The notes beneath the pieces are model-generated. The model worked only from the letters and a program-made list of their open reading frames with translations, was not told the origin of the DNA and did not search any database. A stretch of 64,000 bases of DNA, from positions 744,001-808,000 of the forward strand of contig NZ_CP015039.1 of assembly GCF_002079305.1 (NCBI RefSeq), given 5' to 3'. The stretch's first letter is position 1. Each line of letters opens with the position of its first letter. The position numbers and the translations under genes are program-made. The stretch is from Rhodovulum sp. P5. GTDB taxonomy: Bacteria > Pseudomonadota > Alphaproteobacteria > Rhodobacterales > Rhodobacteraceae. Below, piece by piece: positions 55,026 to 63,528 of this stretch.

Positions 55026-55699
55026 ACCGCGTCGTCGGTCTGCGTAATCCGAAGCGCCTGCGCGACGACACGCGCGATGCGCGGCTCGGGCGCGGAGTAT
55101 CCGGCGACCGTCGGCACATCGAGGTCGGCGTCATCGGGCATGGCGCTGCATGCCTCGGCCTCTGCCCGGCAGAACACAAGGGCGGAGCCATTCGCGAAGG
55201 CGATCTGCGGTTCGTCGAACAGGGGCATGACGACCTCGACCACATCGGTCGGGGCCCGCCGCGCGATGCCCATCAGCCCAACCATGAGACGGGCCGGCAT
55301 CAGCACGAACGGGCTGCCATACAGCATTTCGGCCACGTCGGATTCAATCAGGATGCTCTGTTCCGGCAAGAGCGTCAGCGGCGTTGCGTTGCCCAGCGCG
55401 CCGGCAGGAACCTCCAGCGGCCAAAGCGGCAAAGGACAGGGGACCTCTCCCCGCCAGAGCACGCCGCGCTGGATCGCGCGAACGGGCTGCGGGCCATTGT
55501 CGAAGGTCAAGACCGGATCGCCCACCGTCAGCGTTTCCACCGGGCGCGGCCCGTCCGGTGTCGCGATCTCGGTACCCGCGGCAAAGCCGGAGGCGAGGCT
55601 CGCCATCATCGGTTTCGCCTTGCGGTCGGGCGTACCCGTTGTCGGCCCCCATTGGGGAAAAACGGGTTCGCAGCCCTCGAAATTGATCCTGAAATCCAT
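55013..55699 (-). CDS. Hint-domain protein (intein/hedgehog-like)
   Basis: This 228-residue protein contains a Hint fold starting GFAAGTEIATPDGPRPVETLTVGDPVLTFDNGPQPVRAI. This is the entry part of hedgehog/intein autoprocessing domains, but the splicing cysteine is replaced by Ala-Gly-Thr. It corresponds to the Hint_2 family found in many roseobacters, usually at the end of secreted repeat proteins; here the domain stands alone with only a 35-residue leader. The start ATG at 55699 was chosen; a GTG lies directly before it. Function is unknown. Confidence 0.85.
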   Translation of the reverse strand: MDFRINFEGCEPVFPQWGPTTGTPDRKAKPMMASLASGFAAGTEIATPDGPRPVETLTVGDPVLTFDNGPQPVRAIQRGVLWRGEVPCPLPLWPLEVPAGALGNATPLTLLPEQSILIESDVAEMLYGSPFVLMPARLMVGLMGIARRAPTDVVEVVMPLFDEPQIAFANGSALVFCRAEAEACSAMPDDADLDVPTVAGYSAPEPRIARVVAQALRITQTDDAVHAA

Positions 55700-56072
55700 C
55701 ACCCAGTCTCCCCTGCGTTTCGCACGTCGGGACGACCCCTAGCCGTCGTCCACCACGCTCCTGTTCCACGGACCCTGCCGGATCCGGACCACACCACAGT
55801 CCAAATAACCGTGGAAATCGGGCCAGAATTCGGCAGGAACGAGGTTCTATCGAGAAGGGTTGCCATGGGATTAACAACCGGTGGCGGCGGTGTCGCGCAC
55901 CAAGCCGCCTGAACCGGCGGCAGTCCAGCCGGGAAAGTCTGCCATTATCGCTGTATTTGCGTCTCCGCCACCGTCAGACGCGCGGTAAAAAAAAATAGCG
56001 CAGCCCTCTCGCCCTATTGCCTCACTTCGGCCATATTGAGGGCGCAATGAGACTAAAATGGGGAATTCTTTT
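55700..56072. other. Intergenic region between divergent Hint and VPLPA genes
   Basis: This 373-bp gap contains an A9 tract near 55986 and GGGGAA before the VPLPA gene start. No credible gene or clear promoter hexamers were identified; it should hold promoters for both divergent genes. Confidence 0.5.
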
Positions 56073-56828
56073 ATGTCAAACTTCACTAAAATTCTGACGG
56101 CTGCCATATTCTCGATCTCTGCCGCGACCGCACAGGCTGCGGTGGTTGCCGAGTATCTGTTCGACGGAAACGCCAACGACACCTCCGGGAACAACGAGAA
56201 CCTGACCCTTGCAGGCGATGCCGGTTACGCTTCGGGCCAGTTCGGTCAGGCGCTCGCGCTGGACGGTGCCGGCGACTATGCCTACACCGCGTTCCATGAC
56301 TACGGCTTGTCGAGCTTCACGTTCGAGACGTGGATCAACTCGCGCGACGTCAACCGAAACGTTCACTACATCTCGCTTCAGATGGGCCAGTACGTGGTGC
56401 TTGGGGACTATGGCGTCGCTGACGTTTCGACATGGGCCAGCGGGCTGAACCCGGTTGACGTGGGCAGCATCACGGTCACGCAAACGCTCTCGAACGATAC
56501 GTGGTACCATCTGGCCTTCACCTATGACGGCACCACCCAGAAGGTCTATATCGACGGGGCGCTTGCCGGTTCGGCCGCCACGACCGGAAGCCTGTCCGGC
56601 GGCTATGCGACCGGGCTGGTGATCGGTGCGCGCCACACCCAGGGCACCCAGTATGTCGACGGCCTGATCGACAACGTGCGGATTCACGATGTCGCCCTGG
56701 AGCAAAGCCAACTTGGCTATTACACCGACGGCGGTCCTGCGAATGTTCCGCTTCCGGCCGGCGCCGCACTGCTGCTTAGCGGTCTGGGGGCCTTCGCCGT
56801 GTCCTCTCTGCGCAACCGCACGCGCTGA
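56073..56828 (+). CDS. LamG-domain VPLPA-CTERM sorting protein
   Basis: This 251-residue secreted protein has a signal peptide (MSNFTKILTAAIFSISAATAQA). A concanavalin-like LamG/laminin G-type domain follows (YLFDGNANDTSGNNENLTL, FTFETWINSRDVN, WYHLAFTYDGTTQKVYIDG, GLIDNVRIHDVAL). The C-terminal sorting tail is VPLPAGAALLLSGLGAFAV ending RNRTR. LamG domains bind glycans or calcium. Starting at 56073 gives a standard signal peptide with GGGGAA eight bases upstream; 56058 is an alternative. A strong terminator follows. It is the second VPLPA protein within 4 kb, suggesting a surface or exopolysaccharide role. Confidence 0.87.
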   Translation: MSNFTKILTAAIFSISAATAQAAVVAEYLFDGNANDTSGNNENLTLAGDAGYASGQFGQALALDGAGDYAYTAFHDYGLSSFTFETWINSRDVNRNVHYISLQMGQYVVLGDYGVADVSTWASGLNPVDVGSITVTQTLSNDTWYHLAFTYDGTTQKVYIDGALAGSAATTGSLSGGYATGLVIGARHTQGTQYVDGLIDNVRIHDVALEQSQLGYYTDGGPANVPLPAGAALLLSGLGAFAVSSLRNRTR

Positions 56829-56850
56829 GCAATCCCCTACCGAAACACCG

Positions 56851-56878
56851 AAGCGGGCCGTCTGGGCCCGCTTTTTTT
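56851..56878 (+). terminator. Rho-independent terminator after LamG VPLPA gene
   Basis: AGCGGGCC (56852-56859), loop GTCTG, GGCCCGCT (56865-56872), followed by TTTTTT, form a classical terminator 23 bp after the stop. Confidence 0.9.
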
Positions 56879-57016
56879 GTTCCGTGATTGCGCCACCGGG
56901 TATCCCGGAATCAAACCACCGAGAAATCGCTGCGCCGCGACCGTCTTGCCACCTTTTCATTCCCGCGCCCTGCCGCCAAACTCTCCGGCAACAGGAACCA
57001 AGAAGGGGGGCAACCG

Positions 57017-58645
57017 ATGGGTTGGCTGGCAGACGAAACGGGGCTTGAAAAATGCGCGGCGAACTATGTGCCGCTGACACCGCTGTCGTTTCTGACGCGC
57101 GCGGCTGCTGTCTTTCCCGACCATGACGCGGTGGTCTATGGTGCGCGGCGCTACACCTATGCGCAGTATATCGACCGGGTGACCCGGCTGGCCTCGGCCC
57201 TCGCCGCGATGGGGGTGAAACCGGGCGACGTGGTTGCGACGCTTCTGCCCAACGTGCCGGCACAGGCAGAGGCGCATTTTGGTGTGCCTGCCTGCGGCGC
57301 TGTGCTGAACACGATCAACATCCGGCTGGATGCCAACACCGTCAGCTATATCCTCGATCACGGCGCGGCGAAGGTTTTGCTGTGCGACCCGCAATTCATC
57401 CCGCTGGCCGTCAACGCCATCGAGGACATGGAGGGCGAGCCCCCCACCATCATTGAGGTCGGCGACGATGCCGCGGGCGTGCATGACTTCGGCGATTACC
57501 CCGAATACGAAGACATCCTTGCCGCGGCCGACCCGAATTTCGACTGGATCATGCCCGAGGATGAGTGGGAAAGCCTGTCGCTGAACTATACCTCCGGCAC
57601 GACGGGACGGCCCAAGGGCGTGGTCTATCACCACCGGGGGGCCTATCTGAACGCGATGGGCCAGATCGTCAGCTGGCGTCTGGTGATGCACCCCAAATAC
57701 CTGACCATCGTGCCGCTGTTTCACTGCAATGGCTGGGTCCATACATGGATGATGCCCGTGCTCGGCGGCACCATCGTCTGCTGCCGCGACATCACGCCCA
57801 AGGCCGTTTTCGATGCCGTCGCGGATGAGGGCGTCACCCATTTCGGGGGCGCACCCATCGTGCTGAACATGCTGATCAACGCCAAGGACGAGGATCGCCG
57901 CGACTTCGATCACGTGGTCGAGGTGTTCACCGCGGGCGCGCCTCCTGCCCCGGCAACGCTGGCCCAGATCGAACCGATGGGGTTCAACATCACCCATGTC
58001 TACGGGCTGACCGAAACCTACGGGCCCGCGACCGAGTGCACATGGCAGGCGAAATGGGATCCGCTGGAAGGCGACGACCGCGCCGCGGTGAAGGCCCGGC
58101 AGGGCGTTGCGATGCCGTTCATGGAACATGTCACCGTGAAGGACCCGAAAACCATGGAACAGGTTCCGATGGACGGCGCCCATCAGGGGGAGATCATGTT
58201 CCGCGGCAATGGCGTGATGAAGGGGTATCTGAAAAACCCCCGCGCCACGCGGGAAAGTTTCGCAGGCGGCTATTTCCATTCCGGCGACCTCGCCCTGCAA
58301 CATCCCGACACCTACCTGCAGATCGCCGACCGGGCGAAGGACATCATCATCTCTGGCGGTGAGAATGTCAGCTCGGTCGAGGTGGAAGGCGTGCTGATGC
58401 ACCATCCCGATGTCTTGCTGTGTGCCGTGGTCGCGAAACCCGATGACAAATGGGGCGAGGTTCCCTGCGCCTTCGTGGAGTTGAAGGACGGCCATAGCGT
58501 GGATGCCAACGCGCTGATCGCCTTTGCGCGCGAACGGCTGGCCGGGTTCAAGACACCCAAGAAGATCGTGTTTCAGGAACTGCCGAAGACATCCACCGGC
58601 AAGATCCAGAAGTTCGAACTGCGCAAGGTCGCGAAAACCCTGTGA
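57017..58645 (+). CDS. Acyl-CoA synthetase (DmdB/FadD-like)
   Basis: This 542-residue AMP-forming ligase has the ATP motif YTSGTTGRPKGVVYHH, the YGLTETYGPATE acyl/adenylate motif, and HSGDLALQHPDTYLQIADRAKDIIISGGENVSSVEVE. The C-terminal catalytic Lys is in STGKIQKFELR. The beginning MGWLADETGLEKCAANYVPLTPLS is typical of the group that contains DmdB, the 3-methylmercaptopropionate-CoA ligase. It activates a carboxylic acid to its CoA ester, fitting the acyl-CoA dehydrogenase cluster upstream, but specificity for MMPA or fatty acids is not determined by the sequence. The start at 57017 was chosen by homology and a GGGGGG ribosome-binding site. Confidence 0.9.
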   Translation: MGWLADETGLEKCAANYVPLTPLSFLTRAAAVFPDHDAVVYGARRYTYAQYIDRVTRLASALAAMGVKPGDVVATLLPNVPAQAEAHFGVPACGAVLNTINIRLDANTVSYILDHGAAKVLLCDPQFIPLAVNAIEDMEGEPPTIIEVGDDAAGVHDFGDYPEYEDILAAADPNFDWIMPEDEWESLSLNYTSGTTGRPKGVVYHHRGAYLNAMGQIVSWRLVMHPKYLTIVPLFHCNGWVHTWMMPVLGGTIVCCRDITPKAVFDAVADEGVTHFGGAPIVLNMLINAKDEDRRDFDHVVEVFTAGAPPAPATLAQIEPMGFNITHVYGLTETYGPATECTWQAKWDPLEGDDRAAVKARQGVAMPFMEHVTVKDPKTMEQVPMDGAHQGEIMFRGNGVMKGYLKNPRATRESFAGGYFHSGDLALQHPDTYLQIADRAKDIIISGGENVSSVEVEGVLMHHPDVLLCAVVAKPDDKWGEVPCAFVELKDGHSVDANALIAFARERLAGFKTPKKIVFQELPKTSTGKIQKFELRKVAKTL

Positions 58646-58716
58646 CGTTGTAGCCCCGGGGCGGCTCCGCTATCCTGCGCCCATAAAGGTAAGACGAGCA
58701 GGTTGGTCAGCCGCCC

Positions 58717-59733
58717 ATGACGGCGCTCAAGCGGTTTCAAAGGCTGGAAAGCCCCGGGCTGTGGCGGGAATCCCCCGACGCCCAGCGGCGCGACGTGATC
58801 CTCTCCTTCGGCGAGGCATCCCTTGTCGTGTCGGACATGCGCGAACGCGTGCTGGCCCATTGGTCGCTGGCCGCCATCGAACGGATCAATCCCGGCAAGA
58901 TGCCCGCGCTTTACCGTCCGGGCACCGATAGCGGCGAGACACTGGAGATCGACGAATCCGTGATGATCGACGCGATCGAGGCCGTGCGGGCCGCGCTGGC
59001 CCGCAGCCGGCCGCATCCCGGGCGCCTGCGTCTTTGGCTGCTGGTCGGTGTGGTTCTGGCGATCCTGGGGCTGGGCCTGTTCTGGCTGCCCGGTGCACTG
59101 GTGCGACACACGGTATCCGTGGTGCCGCCGGAGGGCCGGGCGGAGATCGGGCGCGATCTGCTGGCCCGCGTCACCCGCGTGGCCGGCCCGCCCTGCAACC
59201 GGCCTGACGGGGTAAAGGCGCTGAACCGCCTGACCCGCCGCCTGCTGCCCGACCGGGATGTGCGCGTGCTTGTCCTGCCCGGTGGCGTGCCACGATCGGC
59301 GCATCTGCCGGGCGGGTTGATCCTGCTGAACCGGGCGCTGGTCGAGGATTACGAGACCGCCGATACCCTTGCCGGGTTCATCATCGCCGAGGATGCCCGC
59401 GCGGCAAAGACCGATCCGCTGGCGGCCATGTTGTCCGAGGTCGGTCTTGCGGCAAGCTTCAAGCTGCTGACCAGCGGCCACATGCCCCGGGAGGCGCTGG
59501 AGTCCTATGCCCTGACGATGCTGACCATGGCCCCCGAACCGCTGCCCCAGGACATCCTGCTGGGCCGGTTTCAGCAGGCGCGCGTGCCAGCCGCCCCCTA
59601 TGCCTACGCGCTGGATATCTCCGGCGAAAGCGTGATCGGGTTGATCGAGGCCGATCCAATGCGCGGGCAGACTGTGGCACCGCTTTTGTCCGATGGGGAA
59701 TGGGTGCAGTTGCAGGGGATCTGTGGCGGCTGA
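58717..59733 (+). CDS. Degenerate M48-peptidase-like membrane protein
   Basis: This 338-residue protein has an N-terminal cytoplasmic region, one transmembrane helix (LWLLVGVVLAILGLGLFWLP, residues about 107-126) and a C-terminal region resembling M48 (Ste24/Oma1-type) peptidases: LPGGLILLNRALVEDYETADTLAGFIIAEDARA. In active M48 enzymes the text after LAG is the zinc helix HEIGH; here it is AEDARAAKTD, so the zinc-binding His residues are missing and the protein is probably not a protease. It would face the periplasm. It may have a structural or regulatory role; assignment to M48 rests on the flanking pattern. Confidence 0.6.
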   Translation: MTALKRFQRLESPGLWRESPDAQRRDVILSFGEASLVVSDMRERVLAHWSLAAIERINPGKMPALYRPGTDSGETLEIDESVMIDAIEAVRAALARSRPHPGRLRLWLLVGVVLAILGLGLFWLPGALVRHTVSVVPPEGRAEIGRDLLARVTRVAGPPCNRPDGVKALNRLTRRLLPDRDVRVLVLPGGVPRSAHLPGGLILLNRALVEDYETADTLAGFIIAEDARAAKTDPLAAMLSEVGLAASFKLLTSGHMPREALESYALTMLTMAPEPLPQDILLGRFQQARVPAAPYAYALDISGESVIGLIEADPMRGQTVAPLLSDGEWVQLQGICGG

Positions 59734-59741
59734 GGCCCGGA

Positions 59742-60638
59742 TCAGTTCTTCAGGATGACGTCCCGAAAACCCGCGCCGCGAAGCGCATTTCTGGCGGCGT
59801 CCAGATCTTCCTGCGCGTAAAACGGGCCGACGGAGACGAAGGTCAGCCCCCCGCCCCGGCCTGCCGCCTCCTCCCGGTAGACCGGCAGGCCCAGCGCCTC
59901 AAGCCGGGCGGCCAGGCGCGCGGCATTGGCCGGCACGCCGAAGGCGCCGACCTGAATGTAACGATGGCTTGCGGGGTGAAGCGGTTTCTTCTCCTCAACG
60001 ACCGGCGCAGGGGCTTCGGTCACCGTCTTTGCCACATCGGCGGGCGGCGGGCTCTGGTCGGTCTGGGGTGGGGTAAAGGCCGCGGCGGCCGCATCCGCCC
60101 CTGCATCGACCGCGCCCTTTTCGGCTGGCAGCATCCCGTCCCGGGGTTCCAGCTTGCGGCGCGGCGCCAGCCAGTCGTCGCCCCCGCCCGGGCCGGGGGC
60201 TCTGGGCTGGCGCAGGCTTTGCAGGCTTCCGGGGCCGGGCAGCGCCGACCATGTCGGCGGGGTGGGCAGGTCCCAGGGCCCGCGCGGACCGGCCGTGGTG
60301 TCTTTCGGCTCCGTCGGAACGGGTCGATTGGCGGCCGCGGGGCGGGCGGGCACCTCTGGCGGGCTTTCCAGAACAAGGGGAACACGTCGGTCCGGGGCCG
60401 CGGCGAAACTCGGCCTGAACCCGCAAAGCGGCACCCCGTCGCGCGACAGGCGCGGCTGCCAGCCGCCCACGTCCCCCCGCACGAACACGCAGCCACGGCT
60501 GTCGACGAACTGCACGCCCAGAAAGCCGGGCGGCGGCAGGTCAGCCGGGGCCGACATCTCCTCCGCCCTGACAGAACATGCTGCACCGCCAATCCCGAAG
60601 GCGACCAGAAAAACAACCAGCCCGCGCAAGAAGGCCAT
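59742..60638 (-). CDS. SPOR-domain secreted protein
   Basis: This 298-residue protein has an N-terminal signal or anchor (MAFLRGLVVFLVAFGIGGAA). A middle rich in Pro and Ala follows, with a C-terminal SPOR domain HRYIQVGAFGVPANAARLAARLEALGLPVYREE and VSVGPFYAQEDLDAARNALRGAGFRDVILK. SPOR domains bind glycan strands lacking stem peptides at the division septum. GGGAG lies six bases before the ATG at 60638. The first part (GCVFVRGDVGGWQPRLSRDGVPLCGF, with two cysteines) may be disulfide-linked. The role is likely in cell envelope or division. Confidence 0.82.
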   Translation of the reverse strand: MAFLRGLVVFLVAFGIGGAACSVRAEEMSAPADLPPPGFLGVQFVDSRGCVFVRGDVGGWQPRLSRDGVPLCGFRPSFAAAPDRRVPLVLESPPEVPARPAAANRPVPTEPKDTTAGPRGPWDLPTPPTWSALPGPGSLQSLRQPRAPGPGGGDDWLAPRRKLEPRDGMLPAEKGAVDAGADAAAAAFTPPQTDQSPPPADVAKTVTEAPAPVVEEKKPLHPASHRYIQVGAFGVPANAARLAARLEALGLPVYREEAAGRGGGLTFVSVGPFYAQEDLDAARNALRGAGFRDVILKN

Positions 60639-60702
60639 GCGATCTCCCGAAAGATGCAGCGTCAGAATGGCCCAAATCATCTTGGCCGTAAAGGAACAAG
60701 CC

Positions 60703-61335
60703 TCAGCGCGTGCCGAACATCCGGTCGCCCGCATCGCCAAGCCCCGGCACGATATAGCCATGCTCGTTCAGGCACTCATCCACCGCCGCGGTCACGATGG
60801 GCACATCGGGATGCGCCTCTCCCATCCGGGCGATGCCTTCGGGCGCGGCCAGCAGGCACATGAAACGCAGGTTGTTCGCCCCCGCCTTTTTCAGAAGATC
60901 GACCGCCGCGGCAGAGGAATTGCCGGTCGCCAGCATCGGATCGACCACGATCACCAGACGATCCGACAGATCCGGCGGCACCTTGAAATAGTACTGCACC
61001 GGCTGCAGCGTCTCCTCATCGCGGTAAAGCCCCACGAAACCCACGCGCGCCGACGGCACCAGTTCCAGCACCCCATCCAGAAGCCCGTTGCCCGCCCGCA
61101 GGATCGACACCAGCACCAGCTTCTTGCCCGCCAGAACCGGGGCGTCCATCTCGCACAGCGGCGTCTCGATCCGCCGGGTGGTCATCTCAAGCTCCCGCGT
61201 AATCTCATAGGCCAGAAGCTGGCTGATCTCCCGCAGCAATTGCCGGAAAACGGCGGTGGGCGTGTCCTTGTCGCGCATCAGCGTCAGCTTGTGCTGCACC
61301 AGCGGGTGGTTCACGACAATCAGGTGATCAAGCAT
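60703..61335 (-). CDS. upp: Uracil phosphoribosyltransferase
   Basis: This 210-residue UPRT converts uracil and PRPP to UMP. The PRPP-binding loop [18 protein letters not shown] and the C-terminal uracil segment [29 protein letters not shown] are complete, as is the N-terminal [18 protein letters not shown]. The ATG at 61335 gives the usual start [20 protein letters not shown]. It is the last gene of the deoA-deoB-add-upp unit and overlaps add by eight bases. Confidence 0.96.
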   Translation of the reverse strand: MLDHLIVVNHPLVQHKLTLMRDKDTPTAVFRQLLREISQLLAYEITRELEMTTRRIETPLCEMDAPVLAGKKLVLVSILRAGNGLLDGVLELVPSARVGFVGLYRDEETLQPVQYYFKVPPDLSDRLVIVVDPMLATGNSSAAAVDLLKKAGANNLRFMCLLAAPEGIARMGEAHPDVPIVTAAVDECLNEHGYIVPGLGDAGDRMFGTR

Positions 61336-62320
61336 TCTTGCCCTCCAGTCTCTTGCGGATCGCGGCCCCTGTGTCCTCATCGCAGAAGGCCGCGGCCAGC
61401 GCCACGTCGTTCAGCGCGGCGAACGTATCGTCTGTCCAGTCAAAAGCGTCGGCCAGACGTTCATATTCGCGCGTCATGGTTGTGCCGAAAAACGGCGGGT
61501 CGTCGGTGGACACCGTGACCTTCACCCCGGCCCGGCGCAACCGGTCGATGGGATGGTCGGCCCACGACCGGTAAAGCCCCAACGCGATGTTGGAGCCGGG
61601 GCAGACCTCCAGCACGACGCCCGTCTCGGCCAGGTGATCGACAAGGCGCGGATCCTCGATGGCGCGGACCCCGTGGCCGATCCGGTCCACCCGAAGATCG
61701 GCCAACGCCTCGCGCACCGATTGCGGACCGCCCCATTCCCCCGCATGAACGGTCAGACCCAGCCGGGCCTCGCGCGCCATGTCGAAGGCATAGGCGAAAT
61801 CCCGGGGGCGGCCCTTGCTCTCATCCCCCGCCATGCCGAAGCCGACGATGAAATCGCCGGCCGTTTCCGCTGCGCACAGGGCGGCCTTGCGGGCGGCATC
61901 TGGCCCGAAATGGCGGATGCAGGTGACAACGCCACGCATGACGATGCCGTGGCGGCGTTCGGCGTCGGCCGCGGCCTCTGCGATGGCGTGCAGGTATTCG
62001 TGCCATGCGGACAGATCGCAGCGGCCACAGAAATCGGGGGAGAGGAAGCTTTCGAGGTAGACAACACCCTCGGCCGCCGTCCTTTCCAGAACCGTTTCGG
62101 TCAGCCGGGCGAAATCCGCGGGTTCTTTCAGAACCGAGGTCGCGGCCTCGTAGACCCGCAGGAAATGCGCGAAATCACGATAGGCATAACCTCCATCGGG
62201 GCCGAAGATGCCCGAGATATCCATATGCCGCGCCTTGGCCATGTCGCGGATCAGGGCAGGCGGTGCTGCGCCTTCCAGGTGGTGGTGCAGTTCGATCTTG
62301 GGAAGGTCGGTCGCGCTCAC
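61328..62320 (-). CDS. add: Adenosine deaminase
   Basis: This 330-residue zinc amidohydrolase has [10 protein letters not shown] (metal His pair), catalytic Glu in [17 protein letters not shown], and the zinc-binding [12 protein letters not shown]. It converts adenosine or deoxyadenosine to inosine. It starts with GTG at 62320 overlapping the deoB stop (GTGA); a reading from 62473 would overlap deoB. An adenine deaminase specificity cannot be excluded by motifs alone, but the deo context favours a nucleoside substrate. Confidence 0.93.
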   Translation of the reverse strand: MSATDLPKIELHHHLEGAAPPALIRDMAKARHMDISGIFGPDGGYAYRDFAHFLRVYEAATSVLKEPADFARLTETVLERTAAEGVVYLESFLSPDFCGRCDLSAWHEYLHAIAEAAADAERRHGIVMRGVVTCIRHFGPDAARKAALCAAETAGDFIVGFGMAGDESKGRPRDFAYAFDMAREARLGLTVHAGEWGGPQSVREALADLRVDRIGHGVRAIEDPRLVDHLAETGVVLEVCPGSNIALGLYRSWADHPIDRLRRAGVKVTVSTDDPPFFGTTMTREYERLADAFDWTDDTFAALNDVALAAAFCDEDTGAAIRKRLEGKNA

Positions 62321-63528
62321 AGGAAACTCCGTCCGGGGCCTTGGGCCGGTACGCCCAGATGGGTCGCAATACTGGCGCCGACATCGGCGAAGTTGCGAAT
62401 GCCGATTTGATGCGCCCCCAGCCCGGCGCCGACGACCGGCACCCGTTCCCGGGTGTGATCGGTTCCGATCCATGTCGGGTCATTGCCGTGATCGGCGGTG
62501 ATCAGGATCAAATCGCCCGCGCGCATCCCGTCCAGCACGCGCGGCAGCGCCGCATCGAACCATTCCAGCGCCCGGGCATAGCCGGACACGTTCCGGCGAT
62601 GGCCATACAGGCTATCGAATTCAACGAAATTGCAGAAGGTCAGGCTGCCATCCGGAGCCTCGTCCATCAGGTCGACCCAATGGTCCATCAAGAGCCTGTC
62701 GGGCCCTTTGCGCACCTCGTCGATGCCGTGCATCGAGAAGATATCGCCGATCTTGCCGATGGCCTGCACCCGCCGGCCCGCCCCCTGAACCCAATCACAC
62801 AGCGTCGGCGCAGGCGGCGCGATGGCATAGTCATGCCGGTTGGCCGTCCGGGTAAACCCGGTGTCCGCATCGCCGACAAAGGGCCGCGCGATCACCCGGC
62901 CCACGCGCATGGCGTGCACCATGGGCGCGATCCCCGCGCACAGGCGCAACAGCCGGTCCAGCCCGAAGCTTTCCTCATGGGCGGCGATCTGGAACACGCT
63001 GTCGACCGAGGTGTAGAGGATCGGCCAGCCCGTTCGCATATGCTCTGCCCCCAACCGTTCGACGATCTCGGTGCCCGAGGCGTGGCAATTGCCAAGGGTG
63101 CCCTCGGTTCCGGCCAGCCGGCGCACCTCTGCCAACAACTCCTCCGGGAAGGCGGGGATTTCACGCGGGAAATAGCTCCAGTCCCAAGGGACCGGCACGC
63201 CTGCCAATTCCCAGTGGCCCGAGGGCGTGTCCTTGCCCGGCGACACCTCTGTCGCTGCGCCCCAAAGCCCTTCGGGTCGGGCTTCCAGCCCGGGGGTCTC
63301 CGCCCCGCTGGCCAGCCGGATTGCGGCGCCAAGGCCCAACCCGTCCAGATGCGGCAGACGCAGAGGGCCGGACCGGCCGTCCTCCGCCCGCCCCGCAGCA
63401 CAGGCCTGCGCGATATGGGCCAGCGTGTTCGCCCCGGTGTCGGGGGTGCCGTCGTTGAAAAACCGGTCTGCGTCCGGTGCGCCACCGCAACCGACGGAGT
63501 CGATGACGATCAGGAACGCCCGGCTCAC
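62317..63528 (-). CDS. deoB: Phosphopentomutase
   Basis: This 403-residue alkaline-phosphatase-superfamily enzyme interconverts (deoxy)ribose 1- and 5-phosphates. The family text is present: FLIVIDSVGCGGAPDADRFFNDGTPDTGANTLAHIA with the metal Asp, GKDTPSGHWE, YTSVDSVFQIAAHEESFGLD, and LITADHGNDPTW with the two late metal ligands. It links thymidine/purine phosphorolysis (deoA upstream, four-base overlap) to pentose metabolism. Confidence 0.96.
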   Translation of the reverse strand: MSRAFLIVIDSVGCGGAPDADRFFNDGTPDTGANTLAHIAQACAAGRAEDGRSGPLRLPHLDGLGLGAAIRLASGAETPGLEARPEGLWGAATEVSPGKDTPSGHWELAGVPVPWDWSYFPREIPAFPEELLAEVRRLAGTEGTLGNCHASGTEIVERLGAEHMRTGWPILYTSVDSVFQIAAHEESFGLDRLLRLCAGIAPMVHAMRVGRVIARPFVGDADTGFTRTANRHDYAIAPPAPTLCDWVQGAGRRVQAIGKIGDIFSMHGIDEVRKGPDRLLMDHWVDLMDEAPDGSLTFCNFVEFDSLYGHRRNVSGYARALEWFDAALPRVLDGMRAGDLILITADHGNDPTWIGTDHTRERVPVVGAGLGAHQIGIRNFADVGASIATHLGVPAQGPGRSFL

